Translations under genes and position numbers: made by a program
Shown here: positions 42,063-50,826 of the stretch, in pieces
How positions within the stretch are numbered: position 1 is the first letter of the stretch
Layout: every line of letters begins with the position of its first letter
Notes under the pieces: model-generated
Database searches by the model: none
The model's input: only the letters and a program-made list of their open reading frames with translations
Told to the model about the DNA's origin: nothing
NCBI GenBank assembly: GCA_012523545.1
Contig: JAAYIH010000027.1
Span: forward strand, 79,073-143,072
DNA from: Bacillota bacterium
GTDB lineage: Bacteria > Bacillota > Proteinivoracia > UBA4975
DNA: 64,000 nucleotides
Direction: 5' to 3'

Positions 42063-42095
42063 GACAGGCCCTCTGCAAAGGAGGATAAATTTTTT

Positions 42096-43109
42096 ATGCC
42101 CGTGCTCGACAAACGCCTGGAACTTGGCCACCTGCCCACTCCCCTGGAACGGGCGGACAAGCTGACAGATTTCCTGGCCGGCCCCCGGATATTTATCAAG
42201 CGGGACGATGCCACCGGCCTGGCCGGAGGCGGCAACAAGGTCCGCAAGCTGGAATACCTGGCGGCAGCTGCCCTGGAACAGGGCGCCAACTGCCTGGTCA
42301 CAGTAGGCGGTCCCCAGTCCAACCACGCCCGGTTGACCGCTGCTGCAGCTGCCCGCCTGGGTTTAAAGTGCCGCCTGTATTTACAGGGCCAGGCTCCCCG
42401 GAAACTGGCGGGCAATATCCTTTTGGACAGGCTGCTGGGCGCCGAGCTGGTTTTCTGCGGCGAAGCCGGGTACCCGGAAATCTATGCGCAGATTGACCGG
42501 GACGGGGCCAGGCTGAGGGAGCAGGGCGTGGAAATATATAAAATTCCCGTGGGCGGTTCAACCCCCGTCGGCGCTCTGGGCTATGTCCGGGCGGTGACGG
42601 AAGAGCTGGTTCCTCAGTGCCGGCAGGCGGGGTTGAGGCCCGCGGCTATTATTGTCGCCGCCGGCTCCGGCGGCACCATGGCGGGACTGATGCTGGGTCT
42701 GGCTGTGGCCGGCTGGGAAGTTCCCGTTTGCGGGTACAGCGTCGGTCCCGACGCCCGGACCCTGCAGCGGGAAGTGGCCGACATCCACAACGGGGCCGCC
42801 CGGCTGCTGGGGGTGCCCCACTGCATCCAGCCCGAACAGGTTTGCATTGACGCGACTCCGAGCGGGACCGGTTACGGCATTGCCACGCCGCAAGCCCTGG
42901 AGGCTCTCGCCCTCTTCGCCCGCCTGGAAGGGATACTCCTGGATTCGGTTTACACCGCCAAAGCCGCCGCCGGCATGATTGCCGACATCCGCCGGGGCAG
43001 GTGGAAGGACGAAGCCGTTGTTTTCCTGCACACCGGCGGCTGGCCGGCGCTTTTTGCCAAAGACGATGTGGAATTATGGCTGCGCGAGGAGGGTGAGCAG
43101 TGCCGTTAA
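42096..43109 (+). CDS. dcyD: D-cysteine desulfhydrase / ACC deaminase family PLP enzyme
   Basis: 337 aa, ATG 42096 behind AAGGAGG. Family blocks: LPTPLERADKLTD, IFIKRDDATGLAGGGNKVRKLEY (Lys of GGNKxRKLE is the PLP Lys), VGGPQSNHARLTAAAAARLGL and AAGSGGTMAGLMLG. The family includes D-cysteine desulfhydrase (to pyruvate, H2S, NH3) and ACC deaminase; the residues separating the two cannot be fully judged by eye. First gene of a five-gene operon with peptidase and asparaginase genes; overlaps the next gene by 10 bp. Confidence 0.83.
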   Translation: MPVLDKRLELGHLPTPLERADKLTDFLAGPRIFIKRDDATGLAGGGNKVRKLEYLAAAALEQGANCLVTVGGPQSNHARLTAAAAARLGLKCRLYLQGQAPRKLAGNILLDRLLGAELVFCGEAGYPEIYAQIDRDGARLREQGVEIYKIPVGGSTPVGALGYVRAVTEELVPQCRQAGLRPAAIIVAAGSGGTMAGLMLGLAVAGWEVPVCGYSVGPDARTLQREVADIHNGAARLLGVPHCIQPEQVCIDATPSGTGYGIATPQALEALALFARLEGILLDSVYTAKAAAGMIADIRRGRWKDEAVVFLHTGGWPALFAKDDVELWLREEGEQCR

Positions 43110-43798
43110 TCGCAGTAACCTGCATGTACGATGACAAAGAACGGCGGAGTTTCCTCAAGGACGGCTACATACAGGCCCTGGAAAGGGTTGGCGCCGTTGC
43201 CGCCGTGTTGCCGCCGTCCCTCTCCCCCCAGGCCAGCGCTCAGGCGCTGAGCCGCATGGACGGTTTGCTCCTCAGCGGGGGAACGGATGTGGCGCCCCTG
43301 CGTTACGGTCAACAGCCCCGCCCCAACCTGGGGCCGGTTGACCCGCTCCGGGATGAACAGGAATTCGCCCTGGTGCGGAAAGCCATTGAGCTGGGCTTGC
43401 CCATCCTGGGTATCTGCCGGGGCATGCAAGTTATCAATGCCGTTTTGGGCGGCGATCTGATTCAACATATAGACGGGAACATTCAGCATCAACAGCAGGC
43501 CCCGGGCTGGCACCGCCATCACAGCGTACGCATCGAGCCCGGCACAATCCTGGCCCGGGCGCTGGGCCGCAGCGAGCTGGGTGTCAACAGTTTCCACCAC
43601 CAGGCCGTGGGCACGGTGGCTCCCGGGCTCAAGGTCAGTGCCCGCTCCCCCGACGGCATCATTGAGGCCGTCGAAAGCAGCGAGCCCTGGATTCTGGCGG
43701 TGCAATGGCACCCCGAGCTGATGTGGCAGCGGCATGAAGAGTTCCTGGCCATATTCCGGGCCTTTGTGGGCGCCTGCAGGGGCGAAGAGAATGGGTAA
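43100..43798 (+). CDS. Class I glutamine-amidotransferase-like hydrolase (PuuD type)
   Basis: 232 aa, GTG 43100 within the dcyD end. Nucleophile elbow GICRGMQVINA with catalytic Cys, and the His-Glu pair in VQWHPELM. The LLLSGGTDVAPLRYG block and HHQAV loop are typical of gamma-glutamyl-gamma-aminobutyrate hydrolase (PuuD) relatives, which cleave gamma-glutamyl amides. In this operon of amide- and peptide-cleaving enzymes, it likely hydrolyses gamma-glutamyl compounds. Exact substrate unknown. Confidence 0.83.
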   Translation: MPLIAVTCMYDDKERRSFLKDGYIQALERVGAVAAVLPPSLSPQASAQALSRMDGLLLSGGTDVAPLRYGQQPRPNLGPVDPLRDEQEFALVRKAIELGLPILGICRGMQVINAVLGGDLIQHIDGNIQHQQQAPGWHRHHSVRIEPGTILARALGRSELGVNSFHHQAVGTVAPGLKVSARSPDGIIEAVESSEPWILAVQWHPELMWQRHEEFLAIFRAFVGACRGEENG

Positions 43799-44861
43799 AA
43801 GGCTGCGGGATTGGGGGATAATTTTGCCCGGTCTCCCCCCGGGAAAGCTCAATGCCATCACCGATGTCCGGGGCGTTGGCGTAGGCCACTGCACCGTCAT
43901 CGAAGGCGACTCCATCCGCACCGGCGTCACCGCCGTCCTGCCCCACCCGGGCAATTTGTTTGTGCACAAGGTGCCGGCCGCCGTGGAGGTAATCAACGGG
44001 TTTGGCAAAGCCGTCGGCCTCAGCCAGGTCAAAGAACTGGGGGAAATCGAGACGCCCATAATCCTTACCAACACCCTCAGCGTCGGCGTCGCTCTGGACG
44101 CCCTGGTGGAATACAAGCTGGAACGCAACCCCGAAATAGGGCGCAAATTTCCTACCGTCAACGGCGTGGTGGCGGAATGCAACGACGGTTTCCTCAACGA
44201 CATCCGCGCCCGGGCCGTCACCCGCCGGCACGTCCGGGCCGCCATCGCCGCCGCCGGTACCGGGTTGCCCCGGGAAGGCAATGTGGGGGCGGGAACGGGC
44301 ATGTCTTCCTTTGACCACAAAGGCGGCATCGGCACCAGTTCCCGGGTGGCCGAGCCTTATACCGTAGGGGTGCTGGTGCTGAGCAACTTTGGGCGCTGGC
44401 CCCAGTTGAAGATTGCCGGTGTGCCGGTGGGTCAATTGCTGCCCGGGCCCCAACCGGCCGGGCAGGAGCAGGGTTCCATAGTCATCATCGTGGCCACCGA
44501 CGCGCCCCTGGACGCCAGGCAGCTGGGCCGCCTGGCCAGGCGGGCGGGCTTTGGTCTGGCCCGCACCGGCTCGGTGGCCGGTCACGGCAGCGGCGACTTC
44601 GTCATCGCCTTTTCCACCGGCGTCAACTGCCAGGCCGTTGACCAGGACCGCCTGGCGGCAGAACGCCTGCGGGACGACAAGCTGGAACCTCTTTTTCAGG
44701 CCACGGTGGAGGCCACCGAGGAGGCCATTCTCAACGCCCTGTTTGCCGCAGAAGCCATGGAAGGGCGCGACGGCAACAGCCGCAAAGCCCTGCCGGTGGC
44801 AGATATCCTGGAGATTCTGAGCAAGTACCGCGCCATTAACAAGGGGAGGAATGACATTTGA
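43791..44861 (+). CDS. P1-family aminopeptidase (DmpA/BapA-like)
   Basis: 356 aa, ATG 43791 overlapping the previous gene by 8 bp. DmpA family: N-terminal LNAITDVRGVGVGHCTVI, NTLSVGVALDALVEY, NDGFLNDIRAR. The self-cleavage point of the family is Gly-Ser before the second-chain start; here G228-S229 in EQGSIVIIVATDAP. Ntn-like hydrolase that releases N-terminal residues; family members include L-aminopeptidase/D-esterase and beta-peptidases. Cytoplasmic, no signal peptide. TTGA overlap with the next gene. Confidence 0.88.
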   Translation: MGKRLRDWGIILPGLPPGKLNAITDVRGVGVGHCTVIEGDSIRTGVTAVLPHPGNLFVHKVPAAVEVINGFGKAVGLSQVKELGEIETPIILTNTLSVGVALDALVEYKLERNPEIGRKFPTVNGVVAECNDGFLNDIRARAVTRRHVRAAIAAAGTGLPREGNVGAGTGMSSFDHKGGIGTSSRVAEPYTVGVLVLSNFGRWPQLKIAGVPVGQLLPGPQPAGQEQGSIVIIVATDAPLDARQLGRLARRAGFGLARTGSVAGHGSGDFVIAFSTGVNCQAVDQDRLAAERLRDDKLEPLFQATVEATEEAILNALFAAEAMEGRDGNSRKALPVADILEILSKYRAINKGRNDI

Positions 44862-45874
44862 AGCAAGCGGAAGTATTGGTGGAAGTAACCCGGGGACCGT
44901 TGGTGGAGAACTGGCACCGGGGGCATGTGGCTGTAGTGGACTGGCAGGGGAAGTTGCTGTACAGCGCCGGCGACCCGTATCACATTACGTACTGGCGCAG
45001 TTCGGCCAAACCCTTCCAGGCCTTGCCGGTGGTGGAGTCCGGCGCCGCCGACAGGTTCGGCATTACCCCCCGGGAACTGGCCCTGTTCTGCGCTTCCCAT
45101 AATGGTGAGGAGATGCATACCGAAACGGTCAAGGGCATCTTTGCCAAGCTGGGTAAAGATCCTGCCCTGCTTCAGTGCGGGGTGCACATGCCCTACCATG
45201 CGCCCACCGCCAAGGCCATGCTTCGGGCGGGGCAGGAACCCACGCCTCTGCACTGCAATTGCTCGGGCAAGCATTCGGGCATGCTGGCCTTATGCGTCCA
45301 TCTGGGCTATGACCCGGGCACTTACCTGGAGCCGGACCACCCCGTCCAGCAGCTAATCCTGGATTATATTGCCGACTTGACCGGGTATCCCCGGGGAGAA
45401 ATAGCCATCGGCATCGACGGTTGCGGCGTTCCCGTCCACGGGTTGCCCGTTTACAACATGGCCTGGGCCTATGCCCGCCTGGCCCGGCCCGCAGGCTTGA
45501 GCCCGCAAAGGGCCGAGGCCTGCCGCCGAGTGGCATCCGCCATGATTGCCCATCCCGAAATGGTGGGCGGCACTGACCGCTTCTGCACCGAACTGATGCG
45601 GGCGGGGGGCGGCCAACTGGTGGGCAAGGCCGGCGCCGCCGGCGTCTACTGCGTGGGCATAATGGATGAAGGCATAGGCATTGCCGTCAAGTGCGAAGAC
45701 GGTTCCGGTAGAGGCCGGGCTCCGGCGGTGGTGGAAATCCTGGCGCAGTTGGGATACCTGGATTCCGGCCAGCTGGAGGCCCTGGCCAAATTCCACCGCC
45801 CGCAAAACCTCAACCACCGCAAGGAAAAATGCGGCGAGGTAATCCCCGTAGTGCGCCTGAAAAAGGAGTGCTGA
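44858..45874 (+). CDS. Type-II-family (rhizobial-type) asparaginase
   Basis: 338 aa, TTG 44858 in TTGA overlap with the upstream stop. Features of the thermolabile R. etli-type asparaginase family (Asparaginase_II): EVTRGPLVENWHRGHVAVVD, YWRSSAKPFQALPVVESG, FCASHNGEEMHTE, CNCSGKHSGMLALC and IGIDGCGVPVHGLP. The CSGKHSGM block has the Ser-Lys pair and Cys of the active site described for this family. Deamidates asparagine to aspartate and ammonia. Distinct from EcAII-type enzymes. Confidence 0.87.
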   Translation: MKQAEVLVEVTRGPLVENWHRGHVAVVDWQGKLLYSAGDPYHITYWRSSAKPFQALPVVESGAADRFGITPRELALFCASHNGEEMHTETVKGIFAKLGKDPALLQCGVHMPYHAPTAKAMLRAGQEPTPLHCNCSGKHSGMLALCVHLGYDPGTYLEPDHPVQQLILDYIADLTGYPRGEIAIGIDGCGVPVHGLPVYNMAWAYARLARPAGLSPQRAEACRRVASAMIAHPEMVGGTDRFCTELMRAGGGQLVGKAGAAGVYCVGIMDEGIGIAVKCEDGSGRGRAPAVVEILAQLGYLDSGQLEALAKFHRPQNLNHRKEKCGEVIPVVRLKKEC

Positions 45875-45876
45875 AC

Positions 45877-46686
45877 GTGAGGGTATTTATATCTGCCGAC
45901 CTGGAAGGCATATCCGGCGTCGTCCACGCCGAACACACCCGCCGCGACGGCCGGGAGCACGATCTGGCCCGGCGCCTGATGACGGCGGAGGTCAATGCCG
46001 CCATTGAAGGGGCCCTGGCGGGCGGGGCCGGCGAAGTGGTGGTCAACGATTCCCACGGCACCATGCGCAACCTGCTGCCCGACCTCCTGCACCCCAAGGC
46101 CCAGCTGATAACCGGTTCGCCCAAGCCCCTGTCCATGATGGAGGGGATTGACGACGGCGCTTACTGCTGCGCAATGTTTGTCGGCTACCATGCCCGCATG
46201 GGCCAGCCGGGGGTCCTCAGCCACACCTACCACGGAGCGGTGGTGCGGGAGGTGCGCCTCAACGGCCGGGCCATGGGCGAGACGGGTATCAACGCCGCTT
46301 TGGCGGGTTATTTTGGCGTCCCGGTGACCCTGGTGACGGGTGACGACCGGGTGTGCCGGGAGGCGGCGGACCTCATCCCGGGGATCGTTACCGCCCCGGT
46401 CAAGCACGCCAGGACCCGGTTTTCGGCCCGCTGCCTGCATCCCCAGGCGGCCTGCGCGCTGATCCGCGCCAGGGCCGAGGAAGCCGTAAGGGCCAAAGTG
46501 GAGCCCCTGGTGCTGGCGCAACCCGTCACCCTGGAACTGAGTTTTCTCCACTCCGGCCAGGCCGAGGCGGTGGCGGGACTGCCGGGGGTGGAAATGCTCG
46601 ACCCTGTCACCGTGAGCTTTACCGGAGATATGCTCCAGACCTTTCGCGTGCTGCGGGCCCTGCTGACCCTGGCGGCGTCGGTGTAA
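45877..46686 (+). CDS. dppA: D-aminopeptidase DppA (M55 family)
   Basis: 269 aa from GTG 45877, after AAGGAG. M55 blocks: FISADLEGISGVVH (zinc Asp/Glu), ARRLMTAEVNAAIEGALAGGA, VVNDSHGTMRNLLP (zinc His), MFVGYHARMG (His), SHTYHG, and GETGINAALAGYFGVPVTLVTGDD (catalytic/zinc Glu). B. subtilis DppA is a decameric zinc D-aminopeptidase acting on D-Ala-D-Ala-type peptides. Last gene of the dcyD operon. Confidence 0.9.
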   Translation: MRVFISADLEGISGVVHAEHTRRDGREHDLARRLMTAEVNAAIEGALAGGAGEVVVNDSHGTMRNLLPDLLHPKAQLITGSPKPLSMMEGIDDGAYCCAMFVGYHARMGQPGVLSHTYHGAVVREVRLNGRAMGETGINAALAGYFGVPVTLVTGDDRVCREAADLIPGIVTAPVKHARTRFSARCLHPQAACALIRARAEEAVRAKVEPLVLAQPVTLELSFLHSGQAEAVAGLPGVEMLDPVTVSFTGDMLQTFRVLRALLTLAASV

Positions 46687-46731
46687 GCCGGGGCGCCCCG
46701 CAGCTGTCGTCATGCAAGGAGGAGACCGCAA

Positions 46732-48885
46732 GTGACTGATGTTGAAAAGAGAATGCTGCAGACCATAGCCCGGGACCTGAACATTCCCTTAAAACAGGTT
46801 GCAGATACCGTCAAACTGCTGGACGAGGGCAATACAGTCCCCTTCATTGCCCGCTACCGCAAAGAAGTGACCGGGGGCCTGGATGAAGAACAAATCTTTG
46901 CCCTGCAGCAACAGATCAATTACCAGCGCAATCTCCAGCAGCGCAAGGAGGAAGTGCTGCGCAGCATTGCCGAACAGGGCAAGCTGACGCCGGAACTGGA
47001 AAAACAAATTACAGAAAGCACCCGGCTCCAGCAGGTGGAAGACCTCTACCGGCCCTACAAACCCAAGCGCAATACCCGGGGCAGCAAGGCGCGGGAAGCC
47101 GGCCTGGAGCCCCTGGCTGACATTCTCAGGGCCGGCGTCCTCGATCCCTTAGCCGAAGCGGTGAAATACATAAACGAGCAGGTTGCCGACGTCCAGGCCG
47201 CCCTGCAAGGCGCCATGGACATAATTGCCGAAGACTTTGCCGACGCTGCTGACAACCGCGTCATTGCCCGGCGGCGCACCTGGGACAAAGCTGTCCTGGT
47301 GGTCCGGGCCAGCGATCCCGGGGCCCAGTCGGTATACGAAATGTACTACGATTTCCGGGAGCCGGTGGCCAAAATACCTCCCCACCGGGTGCTGGCCATC
47401 AACCGGGGGGAACGGGAAGAATTTCTCAAAGTTTCCCTGGACTTCGACCCCCAGTACCTTCTCCAGGAACTGTGGCGGCGCAATTTCCAGCCCCAACGGG
47501 ATGACGCCGCCCAGTACGTGCGGCAGGCCATGGAAGACGGCTACCAGCGCCTGCTGGCTCCCGCCGTGGAGAGGGACATTCGCCGCCAGCTGACCGAGAT
47601 GGCCCATGCTGCGGCGTACAAGCTGTTTTCCGCCAACCTCACCAGCCTGCTCCTCCAGCCGCCCACCCGGGGCAAGACGGTGCTGGGCGTCGACCCGGCC
47701 TACCGGACGGGGTGCAAGCTGGCGGTGGTGGACCCCACCGGCAAACTCCTGGCCGTGGACGTCATATATCCCACTCCTCCCCACAACCAGGTGGAGGCGT
47801 CCCGGCGCAAGGTCAAAGAGCTCATCGCCCGGTACGGCGTCAACGTCATTGCCATCGGCAACGGTACCGCCAGCCGGGAGACCACCGAGTTTATCGGGGA
47901 ACTGACCCAGGAACTGGACGGGGTGTCCTACACCGTCGTCGACGAATCGGGGGCTTCGGTGTATTCGGCGGCGCCGCTGGCCAAGGAAGAGTTTCCTGAT
48001 CTGGACGTGGCGGAGCGTTCTGCCGTCTCCATTGCCCGCCGCCTCCAGGATCCCCTGTCGGAGCTGGTGAAAATCCCGCCCCAGTCCATTGGGGTGGGCC
48101 AGTACCAGCACGACGTCGACCAGAAGGAACTGGCCCGGCTGCTGGGCGAAGTGGTGGAAATCTGCGTCAACCGGGTGGGGGCGGACCTCAACACCGCCTC
48201 GGCGCCGTTGCTTTCCTACATTGCCGGCATCAAGCCTGCCGTGGCCAAAGCCATTGTAGTCTGGCGCCAGCAGAACGGGCCCTTTACCGAACGCAGCCAG
48301 TTGCTGGCGGTTCCCCGCCTGGGCGAGGCCACCTTCCAGCAGTGCGCCGGTTTTCTGCGCATCCGGGACGGCAGCAATCCCCTGGACGCCACCACCGTGC
48401 ACCCCGAATCCTATGAGGTGGCGGAAAAGCTGCTGGGCCTGTGCGGGTACACCACCGCCGATCTGGCCAGCCGCGGCGGCATTCCCGAACTGAGCAGCAA
48501 ACTGCCGGCGCCGGTGGAGAAACTGGCCCGGCAACTGGGGGTCGGGGAGCCTACCCTGCGGGACATCATCGCTGCCCTGGAAAAACCCGCCCTGGATCCC
48601 CGGGACAAATTGCCGCCGCCCCTCTTCCGGGAAGGTGTGCTCACCCTGGACGACCTCACCGAGGGCATGATCCTGCAGGGCACGGTGCGCAATGTCACCG
48701 ATTTCGGCGCTTTTGTGGATATCGGCCTCAAGGAGGCGGGCCTGGTTCACGTCTCGGAGCTGTCGGATAAATACGTCAAGCACCCCCTGGAAGTTGTCAG
48801 CGTAGGGGAGCACATCAGCGTGCGGGTCATCGGCGTCGACAAGCGACGCAACCGCATTTCCCTCTCCTGCAGAGGGGTACATTAA
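46732..48885 (+). CDS. tex: Tex, S1-domain RNA-binding transcription accessory protein
   Basis: 717 aa, GTG 46732 after AAGGAGGAG. Domain order: N-terminal helical Tex region (VTGGLDEEQIFALQQQ), YqgF-like RNase H fold near residues 315-440 (GVDPAYRTGCKLAVVDPTGK, IGNGTASRETTEF, VDESGASVYSAAPLAKEEFPD), helix-hairpin-helix (ADLNTASAPLLSYIAGI), and a C-terminal S1 domain (GMILQGTVRNVTDFGAFVDIGLKEAGLVHVSELSDKY). Conserved nucleic-acid-binding protein linked to transcription and stress tolerance. Confidence 0.95.
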   Translation: MTDVEKRMLQTIARDLNIPLKQVADTVKLLDEGNTVPFIARYRKEVTGGLDEEQIFALQQQINYQRNLQQRKEEVLRSIAEQGKLTPELEKQITESTRLQQVEDLYRPYKPKRNTRGSKAREAGLEPLADILRAGVLDPLAEAVKYINEQVADVQAALQGAMDIIAEDFADAADNRVIARRRTWDKAVLVVRASDPGAQSVYEMYYDFREPVAKIPPHRVLAINRGEREEFLKVSLDFDPQYLLQELWRRNFQPQRDDAAQYVRQAMEDGYQRLLAPAVERDIRRQLTEMAHAAAYKLFSANLTSLLLQPPTRGKTVLGVDPAYRTGCKLAVVDPTGKLLAVDVIYPTPPHNQVEASRRKVKELIARYGVNVIAIGNGTASRETTEFIGELTQELDGVSYTVVDESGASVYSAAPLAKEEFPDLDVAERSAVSIARRLQDPLSELVKIPPQSIGVGQYQHDVDQKELARLLGEVVEICVNRVGADLNTASAPLLSYIAGIKPAVAKAIVVWRQQNGPFTERSQLLAVPRLGEATFQQCAGFLRIRDGSNPLDATTVHPESYEVAEKLLGLCGYTTADLASRGGIPELSSKLPAPVEKLARQLGVGEPTLRDIIAALEKPALDPRDKLPPPLFREGVLTLDDLTEGMILQGTVRNVTDFGAFVDIGLKEAGLVHVSELSDKYVKHPLEVVSVGEHISVRVIGVDKRRNRISLSCRGVH

Positions 48886-48917
48886 TGGTGCAGCGGGCAC
48901 CGGAAAGGGAGGATACA

Positions 48918-49739
48918 ATGAATACCAAGGAAATCATGGACCTGGCCCTGGAGCTGGCCGGGCTGAAGGAAATACCCGACGACTCGGGCATTATCGTGGC
49001 AGGGAAAGACATCAAAAAAGTCGCCTTTGGCGTCGACATGGAAGCGGCGGAAATGCTCATCGCCCGGGAACTGGGGGTTGACCTGGTCATTACCCACCAC
49101 CCCGTGGGCGGGGCTCCGCGCCTCAACCTGTACAAGGTCATGGAAAACCAAATCGAGCGCATGGCAGCTGCCGGCGTTCCCGTCAACAAAGCCCAGAAAG
49201 CGTTGCGGGAGCAGATGGGCAAGGTGGAACGCAGCCTGCACGTCTCCAACTACGACCGGGCGGCGTCGGCAGCCCGCCTGCTCAAAATGCCCTTCATGGG
49301 TATCCACTCTCCCGCCGACGTCATCAGCGAACGCACAGTGCAACAGCATCTGGACAACAGTCTCAATCCCAGGTCCACCCTGGGCGACGTCATCGAGGCA
49401 CTGCAGCAAATCCCCGAGTACCGCAACGCACTGACCAAGCCGGAAATCCGGGTGGGTGCAGAAAAGGATTACGCCGGCAAGGTATTTGTGACCATGGCGG
49501 GGGGCACCAACGGCGGCGCCAAGGTGGCCCAGGCCTACTTCGAAGCGGGGATTGGCACCCTGGTCTGCATGCACATGCCCGAAGAGGTCATCAAGGCCGT
49601 CAAGGAGCAGAACATCGGCAACGTCATCGTGGCCGGTCACATGGCCAGCGACTCCATAGGCATCAACGTCATCATCGCCGCCCTGGAAGAGCGTGGCCTG
49701 GAAGTGATCCGCATGAGCGGGGTAATCGATCCAAATTAA
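48918..49739 (+). CDS. Nif3-like dinuclear metal-centre hexameric protein family member
   Basis: 273 aa from ATG 48918 with GGGAGG upstream; an in-frame GTG near 48885 lacks a site. DUF34/NIF3 features: VAFGVDMEAAEMLIARELGVDLVITHHPVGG with a metal-binding His-His pair, NYDRAASAARLLKMPFMGIHSPAD, VVAGHMASDSIGINVIIAALEERG near the end. The family forms metal-binding toroids and has been linked to GTP cyclohydrolase I-type activity or metal handling; function uncertain. Confidence 0.82.
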   Translation: MNTKEIMDLALELAGLKEIPDDSGIIVAGKDIKKVAFGVDMEAAEMLIARELGVDLVITHHPVGGAPRLNLYKVMENQIERMAAAGVPVNKAQKALREQMGKVERSLHVSNYDRAASAARLLKMPFMGIHSPADVISERTVQQHLDNSLNPRSTLGDVIEALQQIPEYRNALTKPEIRVGAEKDYAGKVFVTMAGGTNGGAKVAQAYFEAGIGTLVCMHMPEEVIKAVKEQNIGNVIVAGHMASDSIGINVIIAALEERGLEVIRMSGVIDPN

Positions 49740-49759
49740 GGCGGGAATCCCGCCTTTTT
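49740..49759 (+). terminator. Terminator after the Nif3-like gene
   Basis: 6-bp stem GGCGGG (49740-49745) with CCCGCC (49749-49754), loop AAT, then five T. Confidence 0.8.
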
Positions 49760-49808
49760 CTGTATCATTTACCATACAAGATCCTGATCTTCCGATAGCG
49801 GAAAAATA

Positions 49809-49833
49809 AACCCGGAGCAATATGCTCCGGGTT
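49809..49833 (-). terminator. Terminator of the small membrane-protein gene
   Basis: 11-bp stem 49809-49819 with 49823-49833; on the minus strand a T-rich run (TTTATTTTTC) follows. Confidence 0.8.
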
Positions 49834-49845
49834 ACTTATGCCCTA

Positions 49846-50145
49846 TTACTCCCACTCCCGATAGTACTTGGGCCGGGGGCGCAGGATCCTGACCAGCAGT
49901 GCCAGGGGGGTCAGCAGGATGCCCAGCAGCGAGCCGCCCACGGCCAGGAGCGGCGCCAACAGCAGGGCCGGGACAGCGACCGCAAAGGCCAGGCCTGCTG
50001 CGCCCACTACCACGATGCCGATGGCGGGCAAGATGACAAGGAAGACCAGGGCCGCCGCTGCGGCCACCGCCAACAGGACTGCCAATTTTATGCCCATAAC
50101 GGCAACGGGATTGGTGAGCTTGCGCCCGTTGATATACACCGGCAT
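49846..50145 (-). CDS. Small predicted membrane protein
   Basis: 99 aa from ATG 50143-50145 with GGGAGGG upstream. Starts MPVYINGRKLTNP, then two long hydrophobic segments (about residues 17-55 and 58-85), ending with a basic-aromatic tail (RILRPRPKYYREWE). No recognised family. Divergent from the Asp23 gene, so it may belong to envelope stress functions; that is a guess. Confidence 0.65.
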   Translation of the reverse strand: MPVYINGRKLTNPVAVMGIKLAVLLAVAAAAALVFLVILPAIGIVVVGAAGLAFAVAVPALLLAPLLAVGGSLLGILLTPLALLVRILRPRPKYYREWE

Positions 50146-50336
50146 GGCTTTCCCTCCCGGGATGTTCTTACCTCCAGTATAGGGGGCGCCCTTTCTTTTG
50201 TCAACCACTGCCTAAATATATTTTAGGTGCAGATTGAAAATATTAAGGTAACCGGCTGAAGGGGGAAATGGCTTTGGCCCCGCACCAGGGCAGGAATCAT
50301 AGGCTGGCCGGCGAAGTATATTAGTATACAAAGGGG

Positions 50337-50714
50337 GTGTTTGGAATTACCGGAAAACTGGTTGTCAATGACGATGTTTTTGTGGATATCGCCATGGCCG
50401 CTCTGCAAAAGGTGGAAGATGTCATCCGCCAGCAACGCAAGGGCGCCTTCGCCGGCCTCGGCCGCCTGCTGTCCGGCAAAATGGGGACCAAGGTCTTTGT
50501 GCAAAAAAACGACGGCGAGAACGGGGATCCGGGCAGTGTGTCCTTTGATCTGCGGCTGGTAATGGTCTACGGGGTGGTCATTCCCGAAGTGGCGGAAAAG
50601 GTCAGGGAGGCCGTAATCAAAGACGTCAGCGCCATCACCGGTTACCATGTGGACAGGGTGGACATTACCGTGGAACGGCTGGTCCATCCCGACGAAGTGG
50701 AGAAGGATGCCTAA
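50337..50714 (+). CDS. Asp23/Gls24 family envelope-stress protein
   Basis: 125 aa from GTG 50337. GGGGG lies almost adjacent, so the exact start is unsure. The family pattern is clear: GKLVVNDDVFVDIAMAALQKVEDV, KVFVQKND, VSFDLRLVMVYGVVIPEVAEKVREAVIKDVSAITGYHVDRVDITVERL. Asp23 proteins associate with the membrane (through AmaP in staphylococci) and respond to cell-wall stress. The stop overlaps the terminator stem. Confidence 0.88.
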   Translation: MFGITGKLVVNDDVFVDIAMAALQKVEDVIRQQRKGAFAGLGRLLSGKMGTKVFVQKNDGENGDPGSVSFDLRLVMVYGVVIPEVAEKVREAVIKDVSAITGYHVDRVDITVERLVHPDEVEKDA

Positions 50715-50739
50715 ACAACCCCGCCGGGGTTGTTTTTTT
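50714..50739 (+). terminator. Terminator after the Asp23 gene
   Basis: 9-bp stem 50714-50722 with 50726-50734, 3-base loop, T-run to 50739. Confidence 0.85.
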
Positions 50740-50826
50740 GGCTGCGAATATTTAGATAGTCTAAAGGGATTTTTGCTCCTTTCCGAGAATATATATTGCA
50801 TATCACCAAAAGGAAGGAGTATGTGC

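Noticed and set aside
47149-48918. A 589-codon minus-strand frame over tex
   Set aside because: Antisense to a clear Tex protein with YqgF, HhH and S1 domains.
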